DNA of 64,000 bases from Batkoa obscura. Lineage: Eukaryota; Entomophthoromycota; Entomophthoromycetes; Entomophthorales; Batkoaceae. The notes beneath the pieces were generated by a model, which saw only the letters and a list, made by a program, of their open reading frames with translations, was not told the DNA's origin and did no database searches. A program made the position numbers and the translations under genes. Shown one piece after another: positions 31,493 to 41,697 of the stretch. The stretch spans positions 1,240,001 to 1,304,000 of the forward strand of contig JASVEC010000010.1 of the NCBI GenBank assembly GCA_030770535.1, in the 5' to 3' direction. The number at the start of each line of letters is the position of its first letter. Within the stretch, counting starts at the first letter, position 1.

Positions 31493-31882
31493 ATGTTTAA
31501 TAAAATTATCCTCACCTCCACTTTATTTTCCCTTTTAATTAGCACTATAACATGTAAGAGTAAACATTATGCCACTGTTTGTGTTCATAACGATGACTGC
31601 TACATTAAGGATGTCACTGGCAAATATGGTTCTTCACGTTTCCAGAAATTCAGTATTTCAAATGAAAATAGAGGCTATGGAGTCTATTTTGGATCAAATG
31701 ATGACTACAGCGTTCAAGTCATTGAATGTAATGTAAGTGAAGTCAAAGTTCTTGTTGATAATACTGACAGCTGGAAAGTATACAAACATAGCTTGATTAA
31801 AGCTAAAAAACAAGAGGATGTAAGCTGTACTAGATTATGGCTTGATACTGATAAATTCCTCGACTACCATGATGAGCTCTAA
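31493..31882 (+). CDS. Small secreted protein ending in HDEL, family member B
   Basis: 129 residues, no intron. Signal peptide about 1-20 (MFNKIILTSTLFSLLISTIT), then the family domain with C21, C30, C36 and two further cysteines (IECN and VSCTRLW). The final residues YHDEL-stop form a textbook HDEL, which in fungi is bound by Erd2 and returns lumenal proteins to the ER. It differs from members A and C by roughly a quarter of its residues, so it is the older copy. Either it is an ER-resident lumenal protein or a secreted protein that uses HDEL for retrograde entry, as the yeast K28 killer protein does; the sequence cannot decide. Confidence 0.82.
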   Translation: MFNKIILTSTLFSLLISTITCKSKHYATVCVHNDDCYIKDVTGKYGSSRFQKFSISNENRGYGVYFGSNDDYSVQVIECNVSEVKVLVDNTDSWKVYKHSLIKAKKQEDVSCTRLWLDTDKFLDYHDEL

Positions 31883-33059
31883 CTAATTTAAATTCATTGT
31901 ATACAGTAATAAACTTATTTTTTGTTGGGTTATTGTTTTTATTAATTTACCTTTGTTTATAAGTTTAAATTTCCACGTTTTAATATTTACTTGAGAAATC
32001 TGTATTTATTCATGTTAACACTTTTTATACAGCGTAATTGAACGCTTTGGTATCATTTTAGAAAAATTATTGACATGATAGGAGATGTATTAAATGATTT
32101 TTTTAACACTTTTAGAAGCATTTTTTACAAACCAAACTAAATTTTAAAACACTAGAAATAATAAAATTGATATGGGATTGTTTTTTTTGGCTTCATTACT
32201 TTTTCCATCTTTTAAGCACTATTTGAGTGGAAAAATTACTAGTAAAACTCTTAAATACAAAAATACATCCCCATATAATAATCCAAAAGCTACAATCAAA
32301 ACATTTCAAAGTAAATAGCTTACATAAAATATTGCAAAGAAGTTATAAAGCAAAATATCAATGGTTAAGTTTACACATAATCTATTTTAAAACAAGGCTA
32401 AAATTTGACTTAGGAAGGTAATTAACGCTATTCCTGCACACCAATTATTATATATGCAAGAAGACCAAAGGTGGCTTCACAAATGAAGAAAAGGATATAA
32501 GAAGATCTGGAATTTAAAGGTCAATGACAGATAAGAGTATGCTATTACTATTTTAATTCAGAGTTTAAATAAATAATTAGTAAAAGCGTTGTGTGTATAT
32601 CCTTAGCAGATATCGTATTAGAACTCATTAAGTTAGCTCACAAATTTGTATAAAGGTGGTTGGTCAATAATAAGAAGCTTTAAAATGTAGTACTATATTA
32701 TAATAGAATAGCTGCAAAACGGGCCATCGTATTTCAAACAATCTACCGCTTTGGTATTTAATTTTTTGATAGTAGTTTTTAATTCACATAATAATGATAT
32801 TAACATTTTACAATATTCAACCAAATTGAATTGTGAAAATAAGACATTAGCACTTTAAGCTATCCATAATGTTTCATTCTTTATTTCGTTTCCTGTTGTA
32901 CTTCTACTATTTAAAAATAATTCAGTAAAGCTTAGGTATTATTTATGTAAACTGACAGTAAAGTTATGGTACAAAAAACACCAGTGAATTAATAATAATA
33001 TATTTTTAAATTGGTAACAGTAAATTCAAGCCAATTAAAGCTTATCATGGTAGCTAGAA
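31883..33059. other. Intergenic with one MITE
   Basis: MITE at 32170-32276; otherwise AT-rich with no gene. A 64-codon forward frame starting in the MITE at 32227 is not credible. Confidence 0.5.
32170..32276 (-). mobile_element. MITE copy, reverse orientation
   Basis: Left end ATATGGGATTGTTTTTTTTG, core TTTAAGCACTATTTGAGTGG, right end CATCCCCATAT: near complete. Confidence 0.85.
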
Positions 33060-33415
33060 AACTCGACAGTATTGAGTCATGACCTGATATAACCAATATC
33101 CTTTTGCTTTTGAGCTTTGTTTAAACTGCGTCTTTATACCTTCCAACCTTTGTCACTATCAATAAGTATTTTAGCTTTGGTTGGATTACAGCCCATGACT
33201 TAAATGTTATAGTCGTCTATTGAGTCAGAAGGATATTGATAGTCCATTTCTATATATGAGCTATTAAGTTTTTAAAAGTAAGAACTCATACTTTTAATTG
33301 AGGCATTTTTAAAATAGCAGTTATCGTGAACACAGTAGTTTATTTGTTTTTACAAACCACCATACTGATTAAAGTATTAAGTAAAATGAAAGCAAGAGTA
33401 ATTTTATTTAATAGC
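33060..33415 (-). pseudogene. Decayed member of the HDEL secreted family
   Basis: Reverse-strand pieces recall the family: NKITLAFIL at the signal peptide, VHDNCYFKNAS, GCNPTKAKILIDSD, GWKVYRRSLNKAQKQKDIG. Reading is interrupted in several places, so the copy is broken. It has diverged more than A, B or C and lies between B and C on the opposite strand. The shared promoter block was not found in front of it. Confidence 0.75.
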
Positions 33416-33479
33416 ACTAGTAATAAATTGAAACATAAAGCTAACAAAATGAATTAAAGAAATAAATTTATTTGATTAT

Positions 33480-33586
33480 ATATGGGGATGAATTTTTATG
33501 TCTAAAAATTCTACTAACAAATTTTCCACTCAAATAGTGCTTAAAAAGTAGAAAAAGTAATGAAGTCAAAATAAACAGCCCCACAT
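33480..33586 (+). mobile_element. MITE copy, forward
   Basis: Left end ATATGGGGATGAATTTTTATG, core CACTCAAATAGTGCTTAAA, right end CAGCCCCACAT. Confidence 0.85.
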
Positions 33587-33861
33587 GTTCTTTTTTATTC
33601 TCTCTTTTAAGGATATTACTACACATTAACTTTCAACTTGTTAAAGTGACACAAGCATAAGGTATAAACCCTAATTTAAAGGTGACTTTAGTATTATTCC
33701 AAGTGTACCCATACACATTTTAGATGTCACATTTACATATCCTAGATCAGTGTATTCAAAAAATAAAAGAAAATACTTAAAGGCGTTCATTCTTATTATT
33801 TTATTCACGCTTTGTTCAATAAAAAAGTAGGGTAATCTATATGTTTGATAGTTAAACAAAA

Positions 33862-33967
33862 GATGGGGATGTTTTTTTTGGCTTCATTACTTTTTCCATT
33901 TTTTAAGCACTATTTGGGCGGAAAAATTGTTAGTAAAATTCTTAAGCAAAAGAATACATCCCCAGAT
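33862..33967 (-). mobile_element. MITE copy, reverse
   Basis: Left end GATGGGGATGTTTTTTTTGG, core TTTAAGCACTATTTGGGCGG, right end CATCCCCAGAT. Confidence 0.85.
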
Positions 33968-34087
33968 ATTACTGTATATTTTTCTTATGTTCTATAAAAA
34001 TACTAACTTAGAGCTTAAAAGGATAGTGGCTTGAATATGTATGGTACATTTGGAATAAATAAAGTGACTTTTGATTCACATGACTGT

Positions 34088-34146
34088 GTTCCATATTTAC
34101 ATCACTTTATTTCAACTAGAAGTCAAAGTTAACATGCGTAGTAATG
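34088..34146 (+). promoter_or_regulatory. Conserved promoter block, gene C
   Basis: GTTCCATATTTACATCA lies 173 bp before the ATG and ATGCGTAGTAATG follows. The similarity to gene B extends over ~100 bp; a TATATAAAGG near 34181 looks like a TATA box. Confidence 0.65.
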
Positions 34147-34260
34147 TTCTTGAAATAGGATGCTAAGTAGTATACACATATATAAAGGAATAAAATTTAA
34201 TCATTTGTAGTCATAATAATTTATTTGTTTATCAATTTCAACTTTTATTTGTTATTAACA

Positions 34261-34650
34261 ATGATTAACAAAATCGTCCTTGCTTCTGCTTTATTTTCCC
34301 TTTTAATTAGCACTGTAACATGTAAGAGTAAACATTATGCTACTGTCTGTGTTCATAACGATGACTGCTACATTAAGAATGCCGCTGACAAATATGGTTC
34401 TTCCCATTTTCAAAAATTTAATATAACAAACGAAGATAAGGGTCATGGTCTCTATTTTGGATCAAACAATGATTATAGTGTTAAATTTATTAACTGTAAC
34501 GCAAAGGAAACCAAAGTCCTTATTGATAATAATGATAGCTGGAAAGTATACCGACATAGACTAGATAAAGGTCAAAAACAAGAGGATATAAGCTGCACTA
34601 GATTATGGCTTGATACTAATAAATTCCTTGCGTATCATGACGAACTCTAA
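34261..34650 (+). CDS. Small secreted protein ending in HDEL, family member C
   Basis: 129 residues, no intron, starting at the ATG that aligns with gene B; an earlier in-frame ATG at 34225 would add 12 residues in front of the signal peptide. Signal peptide about 1-20, cysteines at 21, 30 and 36 and two more near the C-terminal half, ending LAYHDEL. Codons 1-118 are identical base for base with gene A (354 bp), after which the sequences separate at once, as do the upstream flanks. That pattern fits gene conversion or a very recent replacement between the inverted copies. The HDEL end predicts Erd2-dependent ER retrieval. Family function unknown. Confidence 0.82.
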   Translation: MINKIVLASALFSLLISTVTCKSKHYATVCVHNDDCYIKNAADKYGSSHFQKFNITNEDKGHGLYFGSNNDYSVKFINCNAKETKVLIDNNDSWKVYRHRLDKGQKQEDISCTRLWLDTNKFLAYHDEL

Positions 34651-35667
34651 CTTAGTTTAACTTACAAAAATAAACATAAATGACAATAATTTATTGAATT
34701 TTATTTTTTGTCATATAATAAGCTTATAAAATTTGTCAATGACTAGATCAAATATCCAACCTGCTTATGGACTATGATGATGATATTTTATACGTTAGTT
34801 ATAGGTAGCTTTTGAAAAAAGCATTTATTTTTTTGAAAGGATATTTATGCTTTAAATAATAAATGGATTTTGAAGACTTGTTATCATTTTTTATTATCCT
34901 TTGATATTAATTTTTAAATTCAATATCCAAAAAAACAAACAGATTTAAACAAAATCTAGCAATTTTATTTAAAAAATTCACACTTACAAAGTATTTTTTA
35001 AAAGTTAACTAATTTTCAGAATGGGCCACATTAATTTCACTTAATGTATAAAATTTCGAACCTAGAGCTGAAGATCCCTTGAATAAAATACATGTGCTTT
35101 TGCTGATAAAAATTCCTTATATTCAAAGCTTAAAGTATCTTTTAAACATACTAGATCTTTAATTATCCTTTCACCAAAGTAAATATGTTTTAAACCATAA
35201 AATCAACTCTATGTTCATAGAAATACAATATGGGGATGTATTTTTGTGTCTAAGAATTTTACTAACAATTTTTCCACTCAAATAATGCTTAAAATATGAA
35301 AAAAGTAATTAAGCCAAAAAAAACACTCCCATATTCTAAATTAATGCTATGTGAAATGGCGCTACTTCATTTTAGATATAATTAGTCCATGTATAAACAT
35401 AATGTCACTATAAATCTATTTTAACAAAATTTAAAAATTAGCTCTAAAGCTATTATAAATTATTATACTGTTTTATAAATTAATGTTGTGTAAATTAGTT
35501 ACATTTGAAAAATCTACATAATAGTTAAAATTGAATGAAAATAAAATGTTAATACCAATACAACAATTTAATATAAGGAAACTTACAATATTCCTACTGA
35601 TTAAATGAAACCCAACTTTAATTATAATCAAACTGTAATTTTAAAAAGAGCCATTTTTAAAATAATA
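34651..35667. other. Intergenic with one MITE
   Basis: MITE at 35228-35334; nothing else recognised. Confidence 0.5.
35228..35334 (+). mobile_element. MITE copy, forward
   Basis: Left end ATATGGGGATGTATTTTTGTG, core CACTCAAATAATGCTTAAA, right end CACTCCCATAT. Confidence 0.85.
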
Positions 35668-36484
35668 TCATCCTAAAAGTATATTATCATCCTCTTGTTT
35701 ATCCTCACTAAAACTCTTATTGTTATACTCTCCGATTTCTTTTTCATACTCTTTCAACTTAAAGATTAACGAAATCAGCGTCATAACCGCGGCTGCCCCA
35801 CCAACCATCACAATAGCTTTTCTAATAGATTCCCATTTCATTGCTTCAATCTCACTTCGAATCTCAGACACTTGGATCCCAAACTTATTATTAATCTCAT
35901 GCATTTTATAATCAACCTCTTTATAAATTGCTCCCATCTCATGATTATGACTACTTAAATCCAACTGTAAATCTACTTTTAATTGATTGATAGCTTCCCT
36001 TTTGTAATGTGCTAAAGCGTCTAAGTCTCTCGAAATCTTACTTAATTCTTGTTGTGTCTGCGTATAATCTTTTGTTCGCATGATTTGTAACTCGGTTCGT
36101 AGCTCATTCAAAGCTGCTCGGAATAGATATTCGTGCTACATTCTATTAGTAATTTTACTTTCATTATGAATTAATAATACCTTTTGTAAATCTTCTTTAT
36201 TTAAGCTTTGTTTTCGAAACTCCGAATACCTAAAATTAGATTCAATATCATTTATTTTTGTTAAAAGTGTAGTAGTACCTAGTTTGCATCATCGAATACA
36301 AAATTTGCATTATTATTTTAGATTGTGAGCGAGTAAATGCATCTTGTTGAAGCTTTTTTACCATTGCAAATGTATCAAAAGGGTGTCTTTTATAAGTCCT
36401 CTTTGTTGTAATTGTTCTATAGCATGATTGTAATGGCGTAAGTTTTGATAATTTGTGTGGTATTAAATTTATTAAATGATTCAT
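35668..36484 (-). CDS. FMP32: FMP32/CCDC90 (DUF1640) mitochondrial coiled-coil membrane protein
   Basis: Three exons (36484-36279, 36229-36181, 36135-35668) encode 240 residues. A basic, hydroxylated N-terminus (HKLSKLTPLQSCYRTITTKRTYKR) looks like a mitochondrial presequence. The family signature follows: FDTFAMVKKLQQDAFTRSQSKIIMQIL, then after two splices EYLFRAALNELRTELQIMRTKD, a coiled coil of ~90 residues, and a C-terminal membrane helix (AIVMVGGAAAVMTLISLIFKL). Yeast Fmp32 and animal CCDC90/MCUR1 proteins sit in the inner mitochondrial membrane and are linked to proline use, cytochrome oxidase assembly or the calcium uniporter; the precise role here is not known. The 49-bp middle exon is needed to restore the domain, so the model is firm. 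Confidence 0.9.
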
Positions 36485-36707
36485 TAAAAAGTATGAGTTG
36501 AAAATAAAAAATGAATTGAAATTTTAATTTACTCTATTCTTAAGATTTTTGTTGAATAATTTGAAATTAAAAATAAAACAAGAAATTCTACTGATAGTAA
36601 ATTTCATAATAGCTCAACTACAATAAAAAAAACTATGATACCGATTAAATCTAAATAATTTCTTTTTATTCTTGTTATAAACCAATATTCTTATTTTGTC
36701 CTTTTCT

Positions 36708-37365
36708 TTATTGCATATCATCCATTTTTCTTTGTTCAAGTAAAACTTTATTGAATTGCATTGGCTTAGGTACTACATCTAACAATATGTATCAGTAATA
36801 AAACAAGACAGAATAAAATTTCTTACCGGATAAAAACTCATAACGATCCTCTATTGAAACCATGGAAGCTAAAGATAAAGCAAATCAAGTCTAATCTTTA
36901 CATAAAAATAACAAACTTACCGCAATCTTTATAGTGTACATTAACTCTTTTCTCTCTCGCTGCAACGTTATAACAATCTGTAGAGAACGATTGGATAAAC
37001 AATTCCTTTTTAAAGAAATTAAATAATTTATAGATTTAGAAAATAAACTAATAATTTACCGTAGCTTTGGTAATAAGTTGATAGGCTTCCAAAGAACCAG
37101 ATTTAAACTCCTTGTCCTCTCTTATAATCTTTTTAACCCTAGCTAACGGTAGCTTCAAACTATCTGATATCGTATTGGTATCAAAAGGGTTGTAATTAAC
37201 TACAGTGCCTGATGACACAGCAGGCTTCTTTCTTATTGTTGTTGTTAACTTTCTTTTGGACGTAACTTCACTGCTTTCTTCTTCATCACTTATCTCTATC
37301 TTCTCAGCTTGTTCAATAGGCTCATTATCGCTTATTTCATCTATTTCATGGTGTTGTTTTGACAT
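36708..37365 (-). CDS. Histone-fold protein of the DPB3/POLE4/CHRAC type
   Basis: Four exons (37365-37060, 37005-36921, 36868-36827, 36778-36708) encode 167 residues. An acidic N-terminal tail (EIDEISDNEPIEQAEKIEIS) precedes a CBF/NF-YC-like histone fold: LPLARVKKIIREDKEFKSGS, then YQLITKATELFIQSFSTDCY, and after the second splice NVHYKDCASMVSIEDRYEFL with SDVVPKP. LPLARVKKIIxxD and the late EFLxDVVPK segment are typical of small subunits of DNA polymerase epsilon (Dpb3/POLE4) or of the ISWI/CHRAC complex, which bind nascent DNA with a Dpb4-like partner in the nucleus. Which of the two roles applies is unclear. Divergent from NSE1 with 136 bp between starts. Confidence 0.85.
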
Positions 37366-37501
37366 ATTGAAGGAATAAAATGAGTTTTTTCAAGAATTTG
37401 AGTTTAATCAGTAGCCAACCAATTAAATAACTTTTCTAAATTGGAATTTTGATTAAAATTTGAATCTAAACCTAATTTACTTTTTAAATTATTTTTAAAT
37501 C
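37366..37501. promoter_or_regulatory. Short bidirectional promoter, DPB3-like / NSE1
   Basis: Only 136 bp separates two start codons facing away from each other. It contains AGCCAACCAATTAAATAA with a CCAAT box near 37422, which could serve both genes. Both products act on replicating or damaged DNA, so shared control is plausible (inference). Confidence 0.5.
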
Positions 37502-38554
37502 ATGACACCAGAATTAAGTATAAGTCATAAATTATTGCTGCAAAATATAATGTTGATGAAGACATTGAATATTGTTCAAATGAGTGAACTTTATTGTCGT
37601 TGTTTTAAACAAGGTAATTTAATTTTAATAAAAATCAATCTTAATAAAAAAGGTTATATTGCTAGAATACAATCACTCAGAAGACTATTTTGATTCAATA
37701 TCATCAGTACTTCATGATATCAACGAAGCTATCTTCATAGTTGGGTTTGAAATCAAGAAGGCATTAGATCCAATATCAAGGGCACCATTCTTTTGTATAG
37801 TAAATTTTACTTATTTTTATTTAAATTGCCATTAATAACAAAGACTAACATAGTAGATGACGAAATGGCGCAATTAGGAAATAACTTTACCCCAATTGAA
37901 ATGAGGTATTTAAAAACATTAATTCATTCGATTATCACTGCTCCTAGAAAAAAGTTTTTTATTTCTGGTATTGAAGCCTCAAAGTTAGCTTTATTACCAG
38001 ATGAGGTTCAAAATAATAATAACGAAAACAATGAAACTAATGAAGAAGTTGTACAAACAACAGATAAATTGACAATAGCCGAAAAAGATCATTTAATAGA
38101 TAGATTTATTAACGAAACATGGCTAGAAAAAACTAGGTAATTTTACATGAATATTTTCTATTTTGACTATTAATTAAAACTGCCCATTTAGTGGAGGGTA
38201 TCTTACTTTAACTATGAGGACTTTGTTAGAGCTGCAAACAAATATATTGGATAATTACAAAGACTACATAAAAAAATGTATGTTATGTAGTACTTTAGTG
38301 ATAAACGTAAGTTAGCATATTATTTAAACTAAGTTAATTGATAATAAAAATAATAGGGAGAAATCTGCAAAGATGAAGACTGTGATAGTTGGGCTCATAT
38401 AGGCTGTATTGCCCATTACCATCGAGCTTCGGGGAAAAAAGGACTTGAGCTTAAATGTCCTAAATGTAAATGTAAATGGGAAGGTACAAAAGTGGGCTAT
38501 TATGATTCTACACAAGCAAACCAGATTAATTTCAATGCTGAAGCATTGTTGTAA
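37502..38554 (+). CDS. NSE1: Nse1, RING-like subunit of the SMC5/6 complex
   Basis: Five exons (37502-37613, 37666-37799, 37844-38136, 38192-38306, 38357-38554) encode 283 residues. The winged-helix part starts ISHKLLLQNIMLMKTLNIVQ, and the segment FFCITNIVDDEMAQLGNNFTPIE, restored by splicing at 37800-37843, matches the Nse1 core. The C-terminus is a RING-like zinc domain: KCMLC, ICKDEDCDSWAHIGCIAHYH, CPKCKCKW. Nse1 pairs with Nse3 and Nse4 in the SMC5/6 complex and has ubiquitin-ligase-type activity in genome repair, in the nucleus. The intron at 37800 uses an unusual AAG acceptor (AACAAAG), chosen because it alone gives the conserved sequence. Confidence 0.9.
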
Positions 38555-38972
38555 AAATAAATATTAGAAAAGCAGCAATAGTATAAATGATATTAAAGGT
38601 TAAAACTATTGACGTTTTTTGAAAAAAAGTTTCTCAATTTTAGTATAATTAACAATGGAACGCAGCTCATAGCAATATGAAAAATCTCATTTTTTATTTG
38701 GTTATAAGTAGTTTTATTAACTTTCAAGTGTAACTAAATAGTCTAAGATTATTTATTGCAAATTTATTATTGAGATGTTCAAATACCCTTTTTGTACTGA
38801 GGTATATTGTTATTGGTCACTTTGGATTAATTTTTTGTAGCTGTTATATTATTGAATTTTATTTTAACATCAAGCAATTTTAAATTATTGCCATAATAAG
38901 TTAATTCTTCTTTGTTCACTTATATAGATTATCTTCAGCTTTGTGTAATAGTTATAAGGATGTTAATAATAT

Positions 38973-39079
38973 ATATGGGGATGTATTTTTGTATTTAAGA
39001 ATCTTACTAACAAATTTTCCACTTAAATAGCACTTAAAAAATGGAAAAAATAATGAAGTCAAAAAAGACACTCCCATAT
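38973..39079 (+). mobile_element. MITE copy, forward
   Basis: Left end ATATGGGGATGTATTTTTG, core CACTTAAATAGCACTTAAA, right end CACTCCCATAT. Confidence 0.85.
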
Positions 39080-39843
39080 GGTGGATGTAACATTATTGAT
39101 GATTCGTAAATTGAAACTAATGAACAACATTGGAAATGATTATCAGCTCGATAATTTAGCTAAATGTTGCTTTTTTTTGCTAACAATTTATTAAAATCAA
39201 CTTTGTGTTTGCATATAGTTTAAAAAGCACATTAAAAAATAGGTTACAGTTGTGTATTAGTCGTTTTTATCATCCATTCTAATATGATGGTCTAAAATAT
39301 TAGAAGTCATCCACTTGATTAAACTGAAATTAATTTCAATCTATTAAAAATTAAAAATAAACGCAGGTCAAAAAAGAAAAAACATCACTAAAAATATGAT
39401 ATCGAAAATTGTTTATTTGTTTTTCTGGAAATATTTTGTTTATCCTCTTATCAATATAAACTTAGTTTGGGTAATAGAATTTTTATTAAAAATATTGAAA
39501 AATCATTTTAAGTTAAAATTTTGGATCAAATCATAAAGTCTATGCTATCAAACTGTGACTCAAAAAATATTTATACTCTTCAACATGTTTTTTTTACAGC
39601 TTACATAAATAAAATTTCTTAATGTTAAGTTATATTCTACTGAGAGCTGAAAATATGATGGGCCCCTTTTAAGATACCCCATAAAATGGCTCTAGGTCAT
39701 TGCTGACACTCATGACAGTTCAATTTATCTGAATAACTTAATTAATCTGATCATTTAGTTGCTCACGACGTTTTGAGTTGATTTAGAAACGACCAAACTT
39801 GATATATATTTTAACTGAAATAACTTTTTGTTAGATTTTTTAC

Positions 39844-39950
39844 ATATTGGGGTGTTTTTTTTGGCTTCATTACTTTTCCCACCTTTTAAACGTTATTTGA
39901 GTAGAAAAGTTATCAGTAAAATTCTTAAATACAAAAATACATCCCCATAT
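39844..39950 (-). mobile_element. MITE copy, reverse
   Basis: Left end ATATTGGGGTGTTTTTTTTG, core TTTAAACGTTATTTGAGTAG, right end CATCCCCATAT. Confidence 0.85.
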
Positions 39951-40803
39951 ATTGCTAGTTTTATTAAATATGTGCTAGTTAATAAAATATGCTTCATAGA
40001 ACAGCAATGGAGACTATGCTTTATTGAGCACAAATACAGCTGTAGGAACATGAGTTACTTTTTGAAATAATTTTTTTTGCAATAAATAGTACTGTCGATG
40101 AACTAAGCTCATGGTTCTTGATCTTAGGATCTTACTAAATAGGTTCTAGGGTTGATTATTACCATCATAATGAACATGGTATTGGGACGAGATCCAATTA
40201 ATGGGTTGACTGTAACTCGGTGTTGTTCATGAATTAGAATATTAGATTGGCTATGTTAATTAGTACGAATTAAGTATGAGTTTTTCTATGTCTTTTTTGA
40301 CTGACCTTATAGCGATAGTAATAATTTACACTGTATAGAGTGAACTGCCACATGAACTGTGTTAAATTGGAGCTTCATAAGTTTAAGTAAGAACAAAATT
40401 AAAAAAGTCTTTTTCAGCCAATTTAACAAAAAGCCATTTGTAGTTTTTACAACTGATGATAAGGAGCCTTATTAAGGGAGTTTTAAGACTCTCAAAGTTT
40501 ATTTGGCGGGCAGTGCAGCAATAAAATTGAACATTTATTGAATGTGCTTATATCTATATTAACTATACAGAGTTGCTATTAATGGGCTATGCTTCTTTAC
40601 TTTAGTTATTCTTAGTATAACCGTTTTTTAAATATTATCGTTAGTTATATTTATTACTGTTAGCTAGTAAGATACACTGTATAAAGTGGATTAATATGCT
40701 TATACTCATATTTCAATGGTACAAAAGGAGAAACAAAATGGGGGATGTTTAAATTGGTCTCAGAATTTACTTAAATTTAAAATTTAAAATTTGAAGTTTT
40801 AAT

Positions 40804-40910
40804 ATATGGGGATGTTTTTTTTGACTTCATTATTTTTTCCATCTTTTAAGCACTGTTTGAGTGGTAAAATTCTTAGTAAAATTCTTAAATACAAAAATAC
40901 ATCCCCATAT
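40804..40910 (-). mobile_element. MITE copy, reverse, intact ends
   Basis: Left end ATATGGGGATGTTTTTTTTG and right end CATCCCCATAT, flanked by TA on both sides: the clearest full copy of the family. Confidence 0.9.
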
Positions 40911-41037
40911 AATTAATTAAATTTAAAAAGCTTAAAATTAAATAATAAAAAATTAATTTAAATGATTTATTTTATTTATTTATTTAAATAATTAATTTTT
41001 TTATTTATACTCTTTATATTGTTTTTATTGGACGTTT

Positions 41038-41185
41038 GATAGATATATAACATATAAATACACAGTTATTTGGCTTTATTTTCTATTAGAATAAAAACAA
41101 AATGCAAGCTTTTATAACTCAGCTCCAAAATAATTTTTTCTAAAATTTTGATACAGTAAGGAGAAGCATATTATACAAACATTAT
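41038..41185. repeat. Second dispersed repeat, copy 1
   Basis: GATAGATATATAACATATAA, then TTTCTATTAGAATAAAAAC, GCAAGCTTTTATAACT and AGGAGAAGCATATTATACAA align with 49638-49769 at roughly 70% by eye. No terminal repeats or coding capacity are visible. Confidence 0.55.
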
Positions 41186-41239
41186 AACTTATTTACATTA
41201 ATTTTAGCAACTATTTATAATTATAAATTTAATCAAACA

Positions 41240-41344
41240 ATATGAGGATGTATTTTTATGTTTAAGAATTTTACTAACAAATTTTCCGCTCAAATAGCGC
41301 TTAAAAAATGGAAAAATAATGAAACCAAAAAAACAGCCCCATAT
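41240..41344 (+). mobile_element. MITE copy, forward
   Basis: Left end ATATGAGGATGTATTTTTATG, core CGCTCAAATAGCGCTTAAA, right end CAGCCCCATAT. Confidence 0.85.
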
Positions 41345-41492
41345 ATAAAATTAATGGCTTAAAAGAGAAGGAAACAAAAATCACAAGCGGCGTGCTATCA
41401 TTAACTATAGCTCTAGTATATTTTTTTAATAAATGTGAAAGTTTTAGATTTAATATAAACAAAACTCAGTATGATTGTTTAAAAATAACTAA

Positions 41493-41598
41493 TAATGGGG
41501 GTGTTTTTTTGGTTTCGTTACTTTTTCCACCTTTTAAGCATTATTTGAGCGAAAAAATTACTAGTAAAATTATTAAACACAAGAATACATCCCCATAT
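41493..41598 (-). mobile_element. MITE copy, reverse, abutting another copy
   Basis: Left end TAATGGGGGTGTTTTTTTGG, core TTTAAGCATTATTTGAGCG, right end CATCCCCATAT. It touches the next, forward copy directly. Confidence 0.85.
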
Positions 41599-41697
41599 CA
41601 AGACGTATTTTTTAAAAATTTTGCTAATAAATTTTCCGCTCAAATAGCACTCAAAAAATGGAAAAAGTAATGAAATCAAAAAGAAATCTTTATATAT
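41599..41697 (+). mobile_element. MITE copy, forward, abutting the previous one
   Basis: Begins CAAGACGTATTTTTTAAAAA immediately after the right end of the reverse copy and has a good core (CGCTCAAATAGCACTCAAA); both ends are eroded. Together the pair forms a ~200 bp inverted repeat. Confidence 0.75.

Larger units (their letters stand above)
33416..34260. other. Intergenic with two MITEs and the gene C promoter
   Basis: MITEs at 33480-33586 (forward) and 33862-33967 (reverse) flank a ~275 bp stretch without a gene; the promoter block of gene C lies at 34088-34146. Confidence 0.6.

Noticed and set aside
37844-37860. TAG at 37851-37853 as the intron acceptor in NSE1
   Set aside because: Using it would drop the residues TNI and shift the frame; the AAG acceptor at 37841-37843 gives the conserved FCITNIVDDEMAQLG sequence.
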